Source: Phycisphaerales bacterium (GTDB taxonomy: Bacteria > Planctomycetota > Phycisphaerae > Phycisphaerales > UBA1924). Taken from it: a stretch of 64,000 nt of DNA. The first letter of the stretch is position 1. Each line of letters opens with the position of its first letter. The position numbers were made by a program, and so were the translations under genes. The notes beneath the pieces are model-generated. The model was not told where the DNA came from, did no database searches, and saw nothing but the letters and a program-made list of their open reading frames with translations. The stretch lies in contig JAJDDN010000008.1 in NCBI GenBank assembly GCA_029260295.1, forward strand, positions 620,001 through 684,000, given 5' to 3'. This document shows, piece by piece, positions 25,219-34,971 of this stretch.

Positions 25219-25681
25219 TGGGCATAATTACGCTCTTTTTTGGTCCGAGAATCATGTTTCTGGGGTTGTGTTTGCTTGAAAAACGAGCCGGGGTCGCTAG
25301 GATTCAGTACTTTCGCGTGCGAAGACCGATTCGGTCGATCGGCGTGATGTGTTTGTAGGTCATTTCGCCATGTAGGCGTATGCCGGAGTTCAAGTTATGG
25401 ATGAGTCATCAGACCCAGATCCCGACCGAGGTGGATCACATAGAGCGGGTGCAATCATTGCATTCATCGCGTGATCCATCCATAAGTACTTGAAACACAT
25501 TCTCCGAACCCGAACACTTATTTAGTACCACAATCAATAGCGTTATCCGGGATTCATAAATCCCTTAGTATGCCCGCCCAATCGTTTGAGATGGTCGAGC
25601 ACCAGAGTTCACCACATTTGACCACACGAAGGTCATACCAAACGACAGTTCATCAGAGCGTCCACAAGAAGGATTACCACA
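25219..25681. other. 463-base gene-free leader upstream of fusA
   Basis: No convincing gene, tRNA or riboswitch is seen. It holds a candidate promoter at 25276-25303 and, near its end, AAGGA ahead of the fusA ATG. If that promoter is used, the fusA leader is about 370 bases. I see no strong hairpin typical of a ribosomal-protein-type control site. Confidence 0.5.
25276..25303 (+). promoter_or_regulatory. Candidate sigma-70 promoter for fusA
   Basis: TTGAAA (25276-25281), a 16-base spacer and TAGGAT (25298-25303) match consensus at five and four of six. It stands alone in a long gap, so it is tentative. Confidence 0.35.
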
Positions 25682-27799
25682 ATGGCAACCGACCTTTCAT
25701 ACATCCGCAACATCGGCGTTTGCGCCCACATTGATGCGGGCAAGACCACCGTTACCGAACGCATCTTGTTCTACACCGGCAAGAGCTACAAGATCGGTGA
25801 GGTCCACGAGGGCACCGCGACCATGGACTTCCTCCAGGAAGAACAAGAACGCGGGATCACCATCCAGTCGGCGGCAACAACCTGCCCTTGGGAACACGAA
25901 GGCAAAGAGTACAAGATCAACCTGATCGATACCCCGGGCCATGTGGACTTCACTATTGAAGTTGAACGCTCGCTCCGCGTGCTCGACGGCGCGATCGCAG
26001 TCTTCGACGGCAAGGAGGGCGTTGAAGCCCAGTCCGAGACCGTGTGGCGTCAGGCCGATCGTTACAATGTGCCCCGCATGTGCTTCATCAACAAGATGGA
26101 CAAACTCGGTGCAAACTTCGAGTACTCGTTTGAGACCATCAAGAAACGCCTCGGCGCGAACCCAATCGCGATGCAGCTCCCATGGGGCGAGGGCGACGAG
26201 CTTGTCGGCATCATTGACCTCTTGGAAATGAAGGCGTACCACTTTGATCCAGACTCACAGGGCGCGATCGTCACCCAGAAGGACATCCCAGAAGACATGC
26301 TCGAGAACGCCCAGAAATGGCGTCACGACCTGATCGAAGCCGGTGCATCACTCGATGACGCACTGATGGAGCAGTACCTCGAAGACGAGGACTCCATCAC
26401 CGTGGATCAGATCAAGGCTGCGATCCGCAAGGGCACCATCGCCCTGGAATGCAACCCGATCTTCTGTGGCTCGGCTCTCAAGAACATCGGTGTCCAGCGT
26501 CTGATCGACGCGACCATCGATTACCTTCCAAACCCGGAGGAAGTCCCAGATACCAAGGGTACCAATCCGAAGGATAAAGAAGAGCAGATGACCCGCAAGA
26601 ATAACGGGTCAGATCCATTCTCCGCACTCGTATTCAAGGTTGTTTCCGATACCCACGGCGACCTGACCTACATGCGGATTTACTCCGGCAAGCTCGTCAA
26701 AGGCAGCCGCACCCTTAATCCAACGAACAACAAGCGTGAGATCGCGTCCCGTATCTTCGAGATGCACGCCAAGGATCGTTTGGCACTCGACGAGGCCCAG
26801 GCGGGCAACATTGTTGCGGTTGTTGGCATCAAGAACTCGATCACTGGCGACACACTGTGTGACCCAGACAACCCGATTGTACTCGAACGCATGGAGTTCC
26901 CACCGCCGGTGATCTCGATGTCCATCGAGCCAAAGACTGCTGACGACAAGCGGAAGCTGTCTGAGGCACTCGTCGTCATCCGTCGTGAGGATCCATCTTT
27001 CCGTTCAGAGTACAATGAAGAAACCGGCCAGACCATCATCGCGGGCATGGGCGAGCTTCACCTTGAGATCATCAAGAACAAGCTCCTCCGTGATATGAAG
27101 ATCGGTGTTGAGGTTGGCAAACCACGCGTTTCGTACCGCGAAGCGATTAAGGGCGCCGCGACTGGTTGCCGTGGTCTGTTCAAGAAGCAGTCCGGTGGTC
27201 GTGGTCAGTTTGGCGACTGTACCGTCAACATCGAGCCATACACCGCAGAGCAAGCCGAGGAAGACGGGATCAACTTCAAGGACAATGTCGCGTTCGTCAA
27301 CGGCATCGTCGGCGGTTCGATTCCCAAGGAGTTCATTCCATCGGTTGAAGTCGGTGTTCGCAACACCGCCAAGAGCGGCGTTTCGGCACCGTTCCCACTG
27401 ATCAACATCAAGGTCACCGTCACCGATGGTAAGTACCACGATGTCGACTCCTCCCAGATCGCATTCGAGCAGGCGGGCCGTCTGGCACTGCGTGAAGCGG
27501 TTTCGCGGGCTGGGTCGATCTTGCTTGAGCCAATCATGAAGGTGGTCGTTGTGACTCCTGAGGATTATCTGGGCAATGTCACCGGTGATATTTCATCGCG
27601 TCGCGGGATGATCCTCGATACCGAGGACAAGGGCATTATCAAGGAGATCACTGCTGATGTGCCACTGAGCGAGATGTTCGGGTACACGACTGACTTGCGT
27701 GGTATGTCCCAGGGTCGTGCAGCCAACTCGATGGAGTTCAAGGAATACCGCGAGATGCCTCGGAATCTGCAGCAGGAAGTGATCGAAGCCGGGGCCTAA
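25682..27799 (+). CDS. fusA: Elongation factor G
   Basis: EF-G is the translocation GTPase of the ribosome. The 705-residue product shows G1 AHIDAGKTT, switch-I RGITIQSAATT, G3 DTPGHVDF and G4 NKMDKLGANF. The domain II-V motifs follow, including the domain IV loop GSIPKEFIPSVEVGV and the C-terminal ATDLRGMSQGRA-like stretch. The length is normal. It is not beside rpsL/rpsG or tuf as in many bacteria, and stands alone with its own terminator at 27837. Confidence 0.98.
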   Translation: MATDLSYIRNIGVCAHIDAGKTTVTERILFYTGKSYKIGEVHEGTATMDFLQEEQERGITIQSAATTCPWEHEGKEYKINLIDTPGHVDFTIEVERSLRVLDGAIAVFDGKEGVEAQSETVWRQADRYNVPRMCFINKMDKLGANFEYSFETIKKRLGANPIAMQLPWGEGDELVGIIDLLEMKAYHFDPDSQGAIVTQKDIPEDMLENAQKWRHDLIEAGASLDDALMEQYLEDEDSITVDQIKAAIRKGTIALECNPIFCGSALKNIGVQRLIDATIDYLPNPEEVPDTKGTNPKDKEEQMTRKNNGSDPFSALVFKVVSDTHGDLTYMRIYSGKLVKGSRTLNPTNNKREIASRIFEMHAKDRLALDEAQAGNIVAVVGIKNSITGDTLCDPDNPIVLERMEFPPPVISMSIEPKTADDKRKLSEALVVIRREDPSFRSEYNEETGQTIIAGMGELHLEIIKNKLLRDMKIGVEVGKPRVSYREAIKGAATGCRGLFKKQSGGRGQFGDCTVNIEPYTAEQAEEDGINFKDNVAFVNGIVGGSIPKEFIPSVEVGVRNTAKSGVSAPFPLINIKVTVTDGKYHDVDSSQIAFEQAGRLALREAVSRAGSILLEPIMKVVVVTPEDYLGNVTGDISSRRGMILDTEDKGIIKEITADVPLSEMFGYTTDLRGMSQGRAANSMEFKEYREMPRNLQQEVIEAGA

Positions 27800-27836
27800 T
27801 GGGTCTGGTAACGAAAACTAAGCAATAGTTCATTAT

Positions 27837-27870
27837 CCGGGCGTGTCAAAACTGGCACGCCCGGCTTTCT
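27837..27870 (+). terminator. Intrinsic terminator of fusA
   Basis: CCGGGCGTG (27837-27845) pairs with CACGCCCGG (27856-27864) and the stem can extend by two G-U/C-G pairs. A T-rich run (TTTCTTTTTC) follows. Confidence 0.92.
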
Positions 27871-27933
27871 TTTTCTTTGACCCTTCGGCTCCGGATCAAC
27901 CACCGAATCCAGAATGCCGACCTATTGTTGAGA

Positions 27934-27952
27934 CCCGCCGGAGGATGGCGGG
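27934..27952 (+). repeat. Hairpin in adk leader
   Basis: CCCGCC (27934-27939) and GGCGGG (27947-27952) flank a GGAGGAT loop, 40 bases before the adk start. The loop exposes a Shine-Dalgarno-like sequence, but the real one (AGGAG) is nearer the start. Confidence 0.4.
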
Positions 27953-27991
27953 CATATCGGACCTCAAAAGCTGGCTACAGGAGTCGAGCCA

Positions 27992-28609
27992 ATGTCAGAA
28001 CGGTATCAAGCTATTTTGCTCTTCGGAGCACCCGGAGCGGGCAAAGGCACCCAAGGGCTGTTACTCGGAAATATCCCAGGCTTCTTCCATATGTCCACTG
28101 GAGACATGTTCCGCACGCTCGATCATCACTCCGAGGTCGGGCAGTTGTTTGATCAATACTCAAGCAGAGGCGAGCTGGTTCCTGATGAAGTGACGATCAA
28201 AATGTGGCGTGAATATGTTCATGCCCAGACGGTTTTGAGCTTGTACAAATCACACTCCGACCTGCTATGCCTCGATGGCATCCCGCGGACAGTGGCTCAA
28301 ACTCAGGCGATGAATGAGTACATCGATGTCAGGGGAATTATCCACTTAGTGGCATCAAACCCTGAAGAGATGGTAACTCGTTTGCAGAAGCGGGCCATCG
28401 AGCAGAAGCGTGTTGACGACGCAAAGATCGAGGTCATCCGGAATCGCCTCAATATCTACGAGCGTGAAACGCGCCCGGTCCTTGACCAGTTCGACCCGAG
28501 CCTGATCCATGAGGTCAACGCGATCGGTACACCCGCCGAGGTTCTTGGCGGGATTCTCCGCGTACTGGCACCGATTCAGGCGGCGGCTCACTCAACGGTT
28601 CCAAACTAA
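27992..28609 (+). CDS. adk: Adenylate kinase family nucleoside monophosphate kinase
   Basis: The 205-residue product transfers phosphate between ATP and AMP. The P-loop is GAPGAGKGTQ (residues 12-21). HMSTGDMFR binds the NMP, and LDGIPRT replaces the usual DGFPRT. The short LID has KRVDDAKIEVIRNRL and then the adenine loop. The zinc Cys of long LID forms are absent. AGGAG precedes ATG 27992. The Phe-to-Ile change in the DGFPR motif is slightly unusual. It could be a variant NMP kinase rather than the main Adk. Confidence 0.88.
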   Translation: MSERYQAILLFGAPGAGKGTQGLLLGNIPGFFHMSTGDMFRTLDHHSEVGQLFDQYSSRGELVPDEVTIKMWREYVHAQTVLSLYKSHSDLLCLDGIPRTVAQTQAMNEYIDVRGIIHLVASNPEEMVTRLQKRAIEQKRVDDAKIEVIRNRLNIYERETRPVLDQFDPSLIHEVNAIGTPAEVLGGILRVLAPIQAAAHSTVPN

Positions 28610-28632
28610 CCAACGCCAACGAAACCTTTAAA

Positions 28633-29973
28633 CTACGGCTTGCGCTTCGGCTTGTAGTCATCGATGGTTTGCGGTGTATTCATTACATCAATCGATATTA
28701 TCTGTGTTACACCATTGCCAATATCTGGTGTTGTTTTAAGCCCATAAAGCCCTGGATAGCCATAGGCTTTGTAGTTGACAGGCGGGTGGAAGTAGTACGC
28801 GATCGGTATGATATTGTGGAGTTGATCGTGTGTCCCGAAGTAGTCCCATCGCTGCTTATACACATTTGTCCCACGCCCGTTGTCTCGGAGTCGATCAAGA
28901 TCGATCGGAATCCAGAGCACCTGGTCGCGTTCTTTGTCGTAGAGCGCAAACTCGACTATTGCAACTATTCGTTCGTCAAGCAGGGCTTTGGGGTCGTTTA
29001 TGAAGCAAACAACAATCCTTGCGGGCACACCGACTTGCCTAAGCACGGATGTGAGCATCATGGACATATCTAGGATCGACGAACCGCTTGGATCTAGGGC
29101 GACCTGATCGGCCGAGCGGACATTGAACCCGGACCATGAGGAGCGGGAGATTGATGAGAAACCGCCAAATGAGAAAGGATCTGGTGGGAAACCATCTAAC
29201 AATGATCGGACATTCCCGTTGATGATTGTCGGAGAAAACTGCGATTGCCCGCGTTCAACGCGGACATAATCGAGTACCTGTGCGGTGAGGTATTTTACAA
29301 GTGTCACCTGGCTGATGGACTTGGGGTCATTGCCTTGGGTCCATTGGTCTATGAGCCTTGCCAGTTGATCTTGGCCTTCAGGATTCACGGGTTCGACGAC
29401 GCGATCAACGATCGGGGTCAGGAAGAGTCCCGCATTCTCAGGCCACGACTGTGGCCAAGGGATCTCACTAGCGAGCTTTTCATCAAAGACCGTGTCGGCT
29501 GAAACAATATGAGAAACTTGCGAGAGACGAAGAGAGCGTGTTTGCCTGTCCCGCTGGTTTGATCGCCACCAGACATACTTGACATGCGAATCCGGGGTCT
29601 GGAGCACCTCGGGTTCGGGTTTAAATTTGATATGGTCAATCCAAAGAGTAGATTGGACATCCTCGTTGGGTGACCAGTAGAACCCTCCTTGGCGGACAAC
29701 CGGATAGATAAACTCAAAGTCCGGAAGATCCCACCATGCAGTAACATCTTCACGGTACCCAGAGTTGTTTCTGAAGTACAGCCCCGCTTGTAGGGTGATC
29801 TGCGAGCGGATGTCCCATCTCCAGGGGTCGGCGTGGCGAAAATACGGATTAGGCTTCAATGGCGACACAGAATCAGGATGCGACGATGATTGGGCACTCG
29901 CTTGTTGAACGCTCGTAAAGCTCCAGAGAGCAATCAATACAATGAGAAAACGCGAGATGATGGTTCGTGGCAT
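28633..29973 (-). CDS. Exported transglutaminase-fold protein, catalytic residues missing
   Basis: The product has 446 residues from ATG 29973, directly followed by a signal peptide (MPRTIISRFLIVLIALWSFTSVQQASAQ). The part up to about residue 200 is unrecognised. Residues about 220-365 follow the bacterial transglutaminase-like pattern (MLTSVLRQVGVPARIVV and DQVLWIPIDLDRL). When anchored on LRxxGxPAR, the usual Cys of the GDCED motif is Ile300 (with Ser298-Ser299 before it). The His of HAWVE is Val337, while Asp358 of WIPID remains. It therefore looks like a non-catalytic member that may bind or scaffold. It is convergent with adk and divergent from fumC. Confidence 0.75.
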   Translation of the reverse strand: MPRTIISRFLIVLIALWSFTSVQQASAQSSSHPDSVSPLKPNPYFRHADPWRWDIRSQITLQAGLYFRNNSGYREDVTAWWDLPDFEFIYPVVRQGGFYWSPNEDVQSTLWIDHIKFKPEPEVLQTPDSHVKYVWWRSNQRDRQTRSLRLSQVSHIVSADTVFDEKLASEIPWPQSWPENAGLFLTPIVDRVVEPVNPEGQDQLARLIDQWTQGNDPKSISQVTLVKYLTAQVLDYVRVERGQSQFSPTIINGNVRSLLDGFPPDPFSFGGFSSISRSSWSGFNVRSADQVALDPSGSSILDMSMMLTSVLRQVGVPARIVVCFINDPKALLDERIVAIVEFALYDKERDQVLWIPIDLDRLRDNGRGTNVYKQRWDYFGTHDQLHNIIPIAYYFHPPVNYKAYGYPGLYGLKTTPDIGNGVTQIISIDVMNTPQTIDDYKPKRKP

Positions 29974-30097
29974 GGTGGTCCCTTCCGGCTGTAGAACAAT
30001 ACGGGCGCAATTGACATCGGTTTCGGGACCATTCTTTGGGCATGTATTCGCCCATTGATCTATGATCAACTGAGCTACATACATAAGGAGCTTCCCA

Positions 30098-31564
30098 TTG
30101 ACTACCGCACCCGCAGGCACCGAAACTACACGCGTCGAAAATGATTCTATGGGCGAGATGACCGTCCCCGCTGATGTGCTCTACGGGGCCTCCACACAGC
30201 GGGCGGTGCTCAACTTCCCGGTTTCGGGCAGGGCGGTGCCTGAAGCCATGATTCGGGCGTTTGCGATCCTCAAAACGGCCACTGCCAATGCCAACACGAA
30301 GCTCGGAAAGCTCCCGGAATCCAAGAGGAAACGGATTGTTGAAGCTTGTGATCAGATCCTCGATGGGCTCGATGAGCACGGCGGGATTGAACGCCATTTC
30401 CCGATCGACACATTCCAGACGGGATCGGGCACTTCGACCAATATGAATGTCAATGAGGTCGTCGCCAACCTGGTATGCATCGCCAATGGGGTTGCGATCG
30501 GCTCAAGTAAAGATGCTGAGTATCTCAAAGATGATGCAGCGATTCATCCCAATGACCATGTCAATATGGGGCAATCGAGCAATGACACCTTCCCCACCGC
30601 GATGCACATTGCCGCGGCGATCGGGATCAAAGACCGCTTGCTCCCAGCGGTCCAATCCCTCGCCAAAGCCCTTGAAAACAAGGCCAAAGAGTGGGATGAT
30701 GTTGTCAAGATAGGGCGAACACACCTGCAAGACGCAACGCCGATCCGGCTTGGACAAGAGTTCAGCGGATACGCATCGCAGCTGCGTCACGCTGAGGATC
30801 GGCTTAATCGAGCACTGGGAACACTGGCAGAGCTGGCGATTGGCGGGACCGCGGTTGGGACCGGGATCAACACCCATCCGGAGTTCAGCGGCTTGATCGC
30901 CAAGGAACTGACGACCCGCTGTGGAATCGAGTTCCGCGAGGCCGATAACCATTTTGAGGCCCAGCACGCCAAGGACGGGTATGTGGAGGTTTCGGGGTTG
31001 CTGCGGACCATCGCGGTGAGTATGTCCAAGATCGCCAACGACATCCGCTGGCTCGGATCTGGCCCTCGATGCGGGATCGGAGAGCTCAAACTGCCTGCTG
31101 TGCAGCCAGGATCGAGCATCATGCCAGGAAAAGTGAATCCGGTGATCTGCGAGGCTGTGGTCATGGCGAGCTGCCAGGTGATGGGAAATGATGTTGCGAT
31201 TACCGCTGGCGGGTTCGGTGGTGTTGGATCTTTATTGGATTTAAATGTCGCGATGCCGATGATGGCGGCCAATCTACTGGATTCGATCCAGCTGTTGACC
31301 GGATCGTGCTCGATGTTCGAAGAGAAGCTCGTCAAGGATCTTGAACCTGATCGTGAGCGGTGCGGAGAGCTGATTGAGGGCTCGCTGGCCATGTGCACAA
31401 GCCTTGTGCCTGTCATTGGTTACGACGCATCTGCCAAGCTTGCTTATGCTGCATATGAGCAGGGCAATACGGTGAGAGAACTGGCATTGGAACAGGGTGA
31501 TCTTGATGCTGAGCGTCTCAACGAGTTGCTTGATCCTGGATCCATGACCCACCCAGCACCCTAA
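30098..31564 (+). CDS. fumC: Fumarate hydratase, class II
   Basis: The 488-residue homotetrameric, iron-free enzyme interconverts fumarate and malate in the TCA cycle. The superfamily motifs are GSGTSTNMNVNEV, QSSNDTFPTAMH, the catalytic GRTHLQDATP, and the SS loop GSSIMPGKVNPV. The start is TTG 30098, with AAGGAG eight bases upstream, and the second residue series TTAPAG fits. Aspartase is a related alternative, but the overall pattern favours fumarase. Confidence 0.95.
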   Translation: MTTAPAGTETTRVENDSMGEMTVPADVLYGASTQRAVLNFPVSGRAVPEAMIRAFAILKTATANANTKLGKLPESKRKRIVEACDQILDGLDEHGGIERHFPIDTFQTGSGTSTNMNVNEVVANLVCIANGVAIGSSKDAEYLKDDAAIHPNDHVNMGQSSNDTFPTAMHIAAAIGIKDRLLPAVQSLAKALENKAKEWDDVVKIGRTHLQDATPIRLGQEFSGYASQLRHAEDRLNRALGTLAELAIGGTAVGTGINTHPEFSGLIAKELTTRCGIEFREADNHFEAQHAKDGYVEVSGLLRTIAVSMSKIANDIRWLGSGPRCGIGELKLPAVQPGSSIMPGKVNPVICEAVVMASCQVMGNDVAITAGGFGGVGSLLDLNVAMPMMAANLLDSIQLLTGSCSMFEEKLVKDLEPDRERCGELIEGSLAMCTSLVPVIGYDASAKLAYAAYEQGNTVRELALEQGDLDAERLNELLDPGSMTHPAP

Positions 31565-31835
31565 CTTTCAAAAATTACTGCTTGCCTAGATTTCCATAAT
31601 CAAATGCGGAACCAGAGTCCAAAAGGCAACGAATAGGAAGCAGCCGCGTGGAGTTCTCCCCTGTACTCCTCACCGCAGGTCGATTGTGGCCTACTCGCCG
31701 AGTAGATGGATCCACAATTCGAACAAGAGAATCACGCAATAATTCGCCTGCAAGGCTGATTATGCGATATGATGGTGACAACAAACAAACCCTCACACAC
31801 GACGAACCGTGACTGTAAAATATTTGGAGCATTCC

Positions 31836-34808
31836 ATGCGATCTGAAAAGAATCGATCCACCCTTTCCCGTCCTATTGCGACCGCGATGATCCTCTTGGC
31901 CAGCGGCATGGCGTGCTCGCTGGCAATGGCTGAGCCGATTGCTAAGTCAGGGCATTTCGAAGGCGTGCAGATTAAAGGCCGCGCCGTTCAATCTGTAATG
32001 ATTGACAATCTTCAGGCGGCTTCTTCCGAAGGTACTGTAACCAGTATCTACGGCGTAGCGACTCCATACTTCTTCAATAAGGATGTCATCGTCCAAGCGA
32101 CTGATTGGTCGGCTGTTCAGGCTGTGATCGGCGGGATGCCTGGAGTCCAACTCGGTCAGGCGCTTGGTAATCGTGGCCGGTTCCATGTGGTCGAAACCCC
32201 GAGTGTTGGTGCTGCGTTTGAGGTCCAGCGTGCACTGGCTGGGATCGATGGCGTGTTGAGTGTCGAGGTTGATTCGGGCAAAGCCCCCACGCCTCCGCAA
32301 TATGTCCAGACAGTTGATTCCCAGAACTCACTCTTTAGATCAAGATTCAATGGTGAATCAGTCAGGAATGATCGGCCAGATGCCCGTGCAAATATTGGTG
32401 TCGTTTCTGTTGACACCGGCACAAATCCCAGCAGTATCCCCACTATGCAGTGGCACTTTGCAAATAGTATTATCCCACAACACGACAACAACATCCTCGA
32501 ATCCATCTTCAGCACTGACCTGCTCACCGGTGCCGGCGTAACCATCGGGTACGCATCAGTTAATAATCGAATTCATGTTGATGTAGACCACACCGAACTC
32601 GTCAACATCGCGGGTAGAACCGGCGGGTACCGGCTTGATCTTTCGCAGACCTTTGATCCGATTCTTGACAACGACAGCACATTCATGACAGGGGAAGCCG
32701 GCATTCTTGTCGCCGAACGGAATAGCCCTGTGACGATCAATGACCTCCAGGGGGTTTCGCCGGGTGCGACGCTTGCGAGTTTATTTCGGGGCCCTACACC
32801 TTTATTTGAGTCCCAAGGCTACGAATGGAAAATGGACACGATTGATATCAAGGTCCATCAAATCATCAATGAGTTTGATTCCCCTGGAGCCGGATACAAC
32901 GAGAATCGGCAGGATGAGTTTGTCTCGGATTCATTTAAAAACTCTACCCGTCTCGGGCGTGGACGCAAGGGCACTATCCATGTCTTTGGTACAGGATCTT
33001 CGTTTGACTTTTTCAACAACTTACCAAGAAACCTCCTCGCTGATCCATACAACTTCACCTCAGAGCCTTGGGATGTCTTTGAACCGGTAATAACTCCAGG
33101 TCCTAATCCGGGTGACCCGCCAATAGTGACAGTCATTACCAATCAGGTTGGCGTTTCCTTATCCAACAGCTTTGTAGCTGGCCCCTTCTATGTCGGTGGC
33201 CAAACACACCAATACCCACTGGCCAATGGTCGCAACTCATTGATCATGAACTCTGTGTCAGAAGATGGCAATATTGACAGCTTGGGAGCCATTGGCCCTG
33301 GAGTTTTTGCTTCTGTCTATGCTGGCACCGGTAATGAGTTCTGGTCTCTCAGCCAGGCTATCTCAGGCCGGGGAATCGCCACCATTGTTGCTGGCACACA
33401 ACCTCCAGGATCCGTTTCAGGCGAAGGCCCTATTGGACTCTTGCCGGCCGCTGGCTTTACTATTATCGGCAACACCACTGGTGCCTCCATTACTGGCGGG
33501 ATTATCGCACTCATGCTTGAGGCGAATCCCAACCTGAAAGTGCGTGATATTCAGCACATCTTCTTCGAATCAATCCAAGAAAGCATGAGAGCCCCGGCGA
33601 ATAAATGGCCAAACTTTGATAGCACCCGCTTTTATTACTTCCCCGACACTGGCGTGGGCGGCAACACCTCCTTTTGGCAGCCCAACTCCGCATTTTATAA
33701 CAACGCAACTCCACCTGTTACTGTTCCACCGACCGATCCGATTGTCAATCAAGCGATTCGCCACTCTGATCAGTACGGGTTCGGTGTAGTTGACGCCAAT
33801 CTGGCAATCCAGAAAGCGAAGACCTGGCCGGGGGTACCACAACTCATTTTGCTTGACAGTGGACTCATCGGAGATGTCAATGATGACGACGCACCAGTAC
33901 CAGACGGCGAAGGCGATCCACGAGTAGGAGGCGATATTGAAGACGCAACCTTCTCGGATCCTGACCCCGAAGCGAACGGGACAATTCCTGTAGTGACGGG
34001 TGCCGCGAACCTGATTCCCGGTGACAACACACAGTTCCAGTTCTGCGTCAGACAGAATCTAAAGATCGAGAACATTATTGTTGAGCTCACACTCGAAGGG
34101 ATAGGCAGTAATGACCTCTATATCGATATTGTAAGCCCTACGGGAACTCGATCCATACTCGCGTTACCTACGACTCAGAATCTCACTGGGATGACCACCG
34201 ATGCCCTAAATGACGATGAACTCGATGGTGTCTTTGGTTCAGGCCAGTTTAATGGAACGGATTATGCTTATTACCAGCACCCGTTCTTGACACATAAGCA
34301 CTGGGGCGAAGTCTCGGGCGGAACTTGGATGGTCAATATCCGGGACTACGGCCCTGACACCGCAAATCCTGAAGGGGCTGAGGTGGGTGCTGACCCAGCG
34401 ACCGAGCCGGGGGCAGATTTGCTCCTCGATCTTGGCGAAATTGGTGTCCCTGGGAGCACGATCAGAGAAACGAAGAAGCTCGCCGCATTCCGGATCAAAA
34501 TCTTCGGCACCGACATCGCTGCCGAACCATTCTTGGGATGTGATCCTGGTGCGACTTCTTGTCCAGCAGATCTGAACGCTGACGGCGTGATCGATATTTC
34601 TGACCTTCATCTATTCCTAAGCTGGTTTAACGCCGGTGACTTCCGTGCCGATCTCTCAGGCGACGGATCAGTCGACTTTGCTGATATCCAAGCATACCTT
34701 GGTATGTTTAGACCTGGATTCTGCAACAGCGACTCGAACATCGGTGGACGCCCTGTCCCAGGGACACGAGACGCTTCAGACAGCAACCCACCAACAAGAC
34801 CGCTCTAA
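31836..34808 (+). CDS. Secreted kexin/subtilisin-like protein with degenerate active site
   Basis: The product has 990 residues from ATG 31836, with TTGGAG upstream. The signal segment is MILLASGMACSLAMA. An S8B/kexin-like domain spans about residues 205-560 (QWHFANSII; GAGVTIGYASVNN; IIALMLEANPNLKVRDIQH). A P/homo B domain covers about 728-890 (NIIVELTLEGIGSNDLYIDIVSPTGT and HWGEVSGGTWMVNIRDYG). Two dockerin-like loops (DLNADGVIDISD, DLSGDGSVDFAD) and a Cys end follow. Aligned to furin, the catalytic Asp is Ser241, HGT is FMT (His to Phe283), the oxyanion Asn is Ser388, and the GTS Ser is Thr547. It should not cleave peptides and may be a binding or structural protein. Confidence 0.88.
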   Translation: MRSEKNRSTLSRPIATAMILLASGMACSLAMAEPIAKSGHFEGVQIKGRAVQSVMIDNLQAASSEGTVTSIYGVATPYFFNKDVIVQATDWSAVQAVIGGMPGVQLGQALGNRGRFHVVETPSVGAAFEVQRALAGIDGVLSVEVDSGKAPTPPQYVQTVDSQNSLFRSRFNGESVRNDRPDARANIGVVSVDTGTNPSSIPTMQWHFANSIIPQHDNNILESIFSTDLLTGAGVTIGYASVNNRIHVDVDHTELVNIAGRTGGYRLDLSQTFDPILDNDSTFMTGEAGILVAERNSPVTINDLQGVSPGATLASLFRGPTPLFESQGYEWKMDTIDIKVHQIINEFDSPGAGYNENRQDEFVSDSFKNSTRLGRGRKGTIHVFGTGSSFDFFNNLPRNLLADPYNFTSEPWDVFEPVITPGPNPGDPPIVTVITNQVGVSLSNSFVAGPFYVGGQTHQYPLANGRNSLIMNSVSEDGNIDSLGAIGPGVFASVYAGTGNEFWSLSQAISGRGIATIVAGTQPPGSVSGEGPIGLLPAAGFTIIGNTTGASITGGIIALMLEANPNLKVRDIQHIFFESIQESMRAPANKWPNFDSTRFYYFPDTGVGGNTSFWQPNSAFYNNATPPVTVPPTDPIVNQAIRHSDQYGFGVVDANLAIQKAKTWPGVPQLILLDSGLIGDVNDDDAPVPDGEGDPRVGGDIEDATFSDPDPEANGTIPVVTGAANLIPGDNTQFQFCVRQNLKIENIIVELTLEGIGSNDLYIDIVSPTGTRSILALPTTQNLTGMTTDALNDDELDGVFGSGQFNGTDYAYYQHPFLTHKHWGEVSGGTWMVNIRDYGPDTANPEGAEVGADPATEPGADLLLDLGEIGVPGSTIRETKKLAAFRIKIFGTDIAAEPFLGCDPGATSCPADLNADGVIDISDLHLFLSWFNAGDFRADLSGDGSVDFADIQAYLGMFRPGFCNSDSNIGGRPVPGTRDASDSNPPTRPL

Positions 34809-34836
34809 CTTTCAAAGCCTTATGAATCATCTTCAG

Positions 34837-34865
34837 CAGCGTTCCGAATGGAACGCTGTTTTTTT
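34837..34865 (+). terminator. Intrinsic terminator
   Basis: CAGCGTTCC (34837-34845) pairs perfectly with GGAACGCTG (34850-34858) around GAAT, followed by seven T. It ends the kexin-like gene. Confidence 0.95.
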
Positions 34866-34971
34866 ACACCCAGATTCAACACCCCACCATTGCCTAGTCG
34901 TGCCTGATCTCAATCACCGGCTTTGTCGCATCGATCAGATGAGGATCGCGATGGGCTTTCCAATTACAAGA

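Noticed and set aside
25219..25681. Possible tRNA or riboswitch ahead of fusA
   Set aside because: No cloverleaf, T-loop (GTTCRA) or recognisable aptamer core could be found by eye.
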